The notes beneath the pieces were generated by a model. It was not told the DNA's origin. It saw only the letters and a program-made list of their open reading frames with translations, and ran no database searches. Positions 63,494 through 64,000 of a stretch of DNA of 64,000 bases are shown piece after piece. The DNA is from Alloalcanivorax profundimaris. GTDB lineage: Bacteria > Pseudomonadota > Gammaproteobacteria > Pseudomonadales > Alcanivoracaceae. A program made the translations under genes and the position numbers. The DNA lies in assembly GCF_015265435.1 (NCBI RefSeq), contig NZ_JABJWH010000036.1, positions 186,001 through 250,000 on the forward strand, given 5' to 3'. Position 1 is the stretch's first letter. Each line of letters opens with the position of its first letter.

Positions 63494-64000
63494 ATGCTCG
63501 CTTTCGTGGAACACCGCTACCCGGCCCTGTGGCCCTGGATCCAGCTGATGCGCCTGGAGAAGCCGATCGGCAGCATGCTGCTGATGTGGCCCACCCTGTG
63601 GGCGCTGTGGATCGCCGGCGAGGGCACCCCCAGCCTCAAGCACATCATCATCTTCGTGCTCGGCGTGTACGTGATGCGCGCCGCCGGCTGCGTGATCAAC
63701 GACTACGCGGACCGGGACTTCGACGGCCATGTGGCGCGCACCGAGGGCCGCCCCCTGGCCACCGGGGCGCTGTCCTCGAAGCAGGCCCTGGCGCTGTTCG
63801 CCGGCCTCGGGCTGGTGGCCTTGGTGCTGGTGCTGTTCCTCAACCGCTTCACCCTGCTGCTGTCCTTCGGCGGCCTGGGGCTGGCCCTGCTCTACCCGTT
63901 CACCAAGCGCTTCACCTACCTGCCCCAGCTGTTCCTGGGCGCCGCCTTCAGTTGGGCGGTGCCGATGGCGTTCGCCGCGGAAACCGGCGCCGTGCCGGAA
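63494..64000 (+). CDS. ubiA: 4-hydroxybenzoate octaprenyltransferase, 5' part
   Basis: The first 169 codons of ubiA; the gene runs off the window. Four membrane segments are present with the first Asp-rich motif NDYADRDFD, which binds Mg-polyprenyl diphosphate, and the later YPFTKRFTY. UbiA attaches the isoprenoid tail to 4-hydroxybenzoate. It is coupled to ubiC by a three-base gap. The second Asp motif lies outside the window. Confidence 0.95.
   Translation, partial: MLAFVEHRYPALWPWIQLMRLEKPIGSMLLMWPTLWALWIAGEGTPSLKHIIIFVLGVYVMRAAGCVINDYADRDFDGHVARTEGRPLATGALSSKQALALFAGLGLVALVLVLFLNRFTLLLSFGGLGLALLYPFTKRFTYLPQLFLGAAFSWAVPMAFAAETGAVPE

Overview
The window is chromosomal DNA of a GC-rich (roughly two-thirds G+C), densely coded gammaproteobacterium. 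Family content points to a marine or hydrocarbon-associated, Alcanivorax-like member of the Pseudomonas/Oceanospirillales neighbourhood. Supporting signs are a rubredoxin/rubredoxin reductase pair beside ubiCA, a complete Mrp (Mnh/Pha) sodium or potassium/proton antiporter operon, an ectoine hydroxylase, an mmsAB valine-degradation cluster and Pseudomonas-type gene order around dsbA-cytochrome c4-engB and polA-thrB-znuACB. The species assignment is inference. No tRNA, rRNA, CRISPR array, insertion sequence or prophage was seen.

Layout. 0-8 kb: the 3' end of dgt, an alpha/beta hydrolase, a LuxR-type regulator, a Tat-exported purple-acid-phosphatase-like lipoprotein, an EEP-family phosphodiesterase, dsbA, two c-type cytochromes and engB. 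8.0-8.5 kb: a gene-free stretch with a strong candidate small RNA on the minus strand, which has a sigma-E/AlgU-like promoter, three hairpins with C-rich loops and a U8 terminator. 8.5-14.2 kb: the Mrp operon mnhA(B)CDEFG. 14.4-19.4 kb: a DUF815 ATPase, a small lipoprotein, a DUF2868/DUF3482 membrane-protein and GTPase pair, and a short AT-richer patch with two unknown genes. 19.5-25.5 kb: AraC regulator, GntP permease, mmsA, acyl-CoA dehydrogenase and mmsB, a coherent valine/3-hydroxyisobutyrate module. 25.5-30.6 kb: ectD, an amidase, a HAD hydrolase and a LigD split into separate phosphoesterase and polymerase genes. 30.6-34.4 kb: soxR, divergent from an ABC transporter pair whose promoter carries a SoxR-type operator, then a catalase. 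34.5-41.5 kb: small hypotheticals, an aminotransferase, a pyruvate-oxidase-like ThDP enzyme, an MscS channel and a repetitive surface lipoprotein. 41.7-50.1 kb: peroxiredoxin, SDR, a VIT/VWA protein with a GlyGly-CTERM-like tail, a HrpB-like helicase, several DUF genes, tpm and a membrane protein. 50.1-60.2 kb: polA, an esterase, thrB, a cellulase-like protein, znuA divergent from znuCB across a Zur-type operator, and a MATE transporter. 60.3-64 kb: a lipoprotein, an SCP2-like protein, rubB, rubA, ubiC and the 5' part of ubiA.

Cross-cutting themes. Oxidative-stress and redox functions recur (SoxR, catalase, peroxiredoxin, DsbA, cytochromes, rubredoxin). Ion and metal homeostasis is prominent (Mrp, MscS, Znu). 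Four REP doublets (REPINs) of one family lie at gene ends and in two cases supply a stop codon. In Pseudomonas the dsbA/cytochrome c4/engB and polA/thrB/znu groups are adjacent; here they are separated by about 42 kb.
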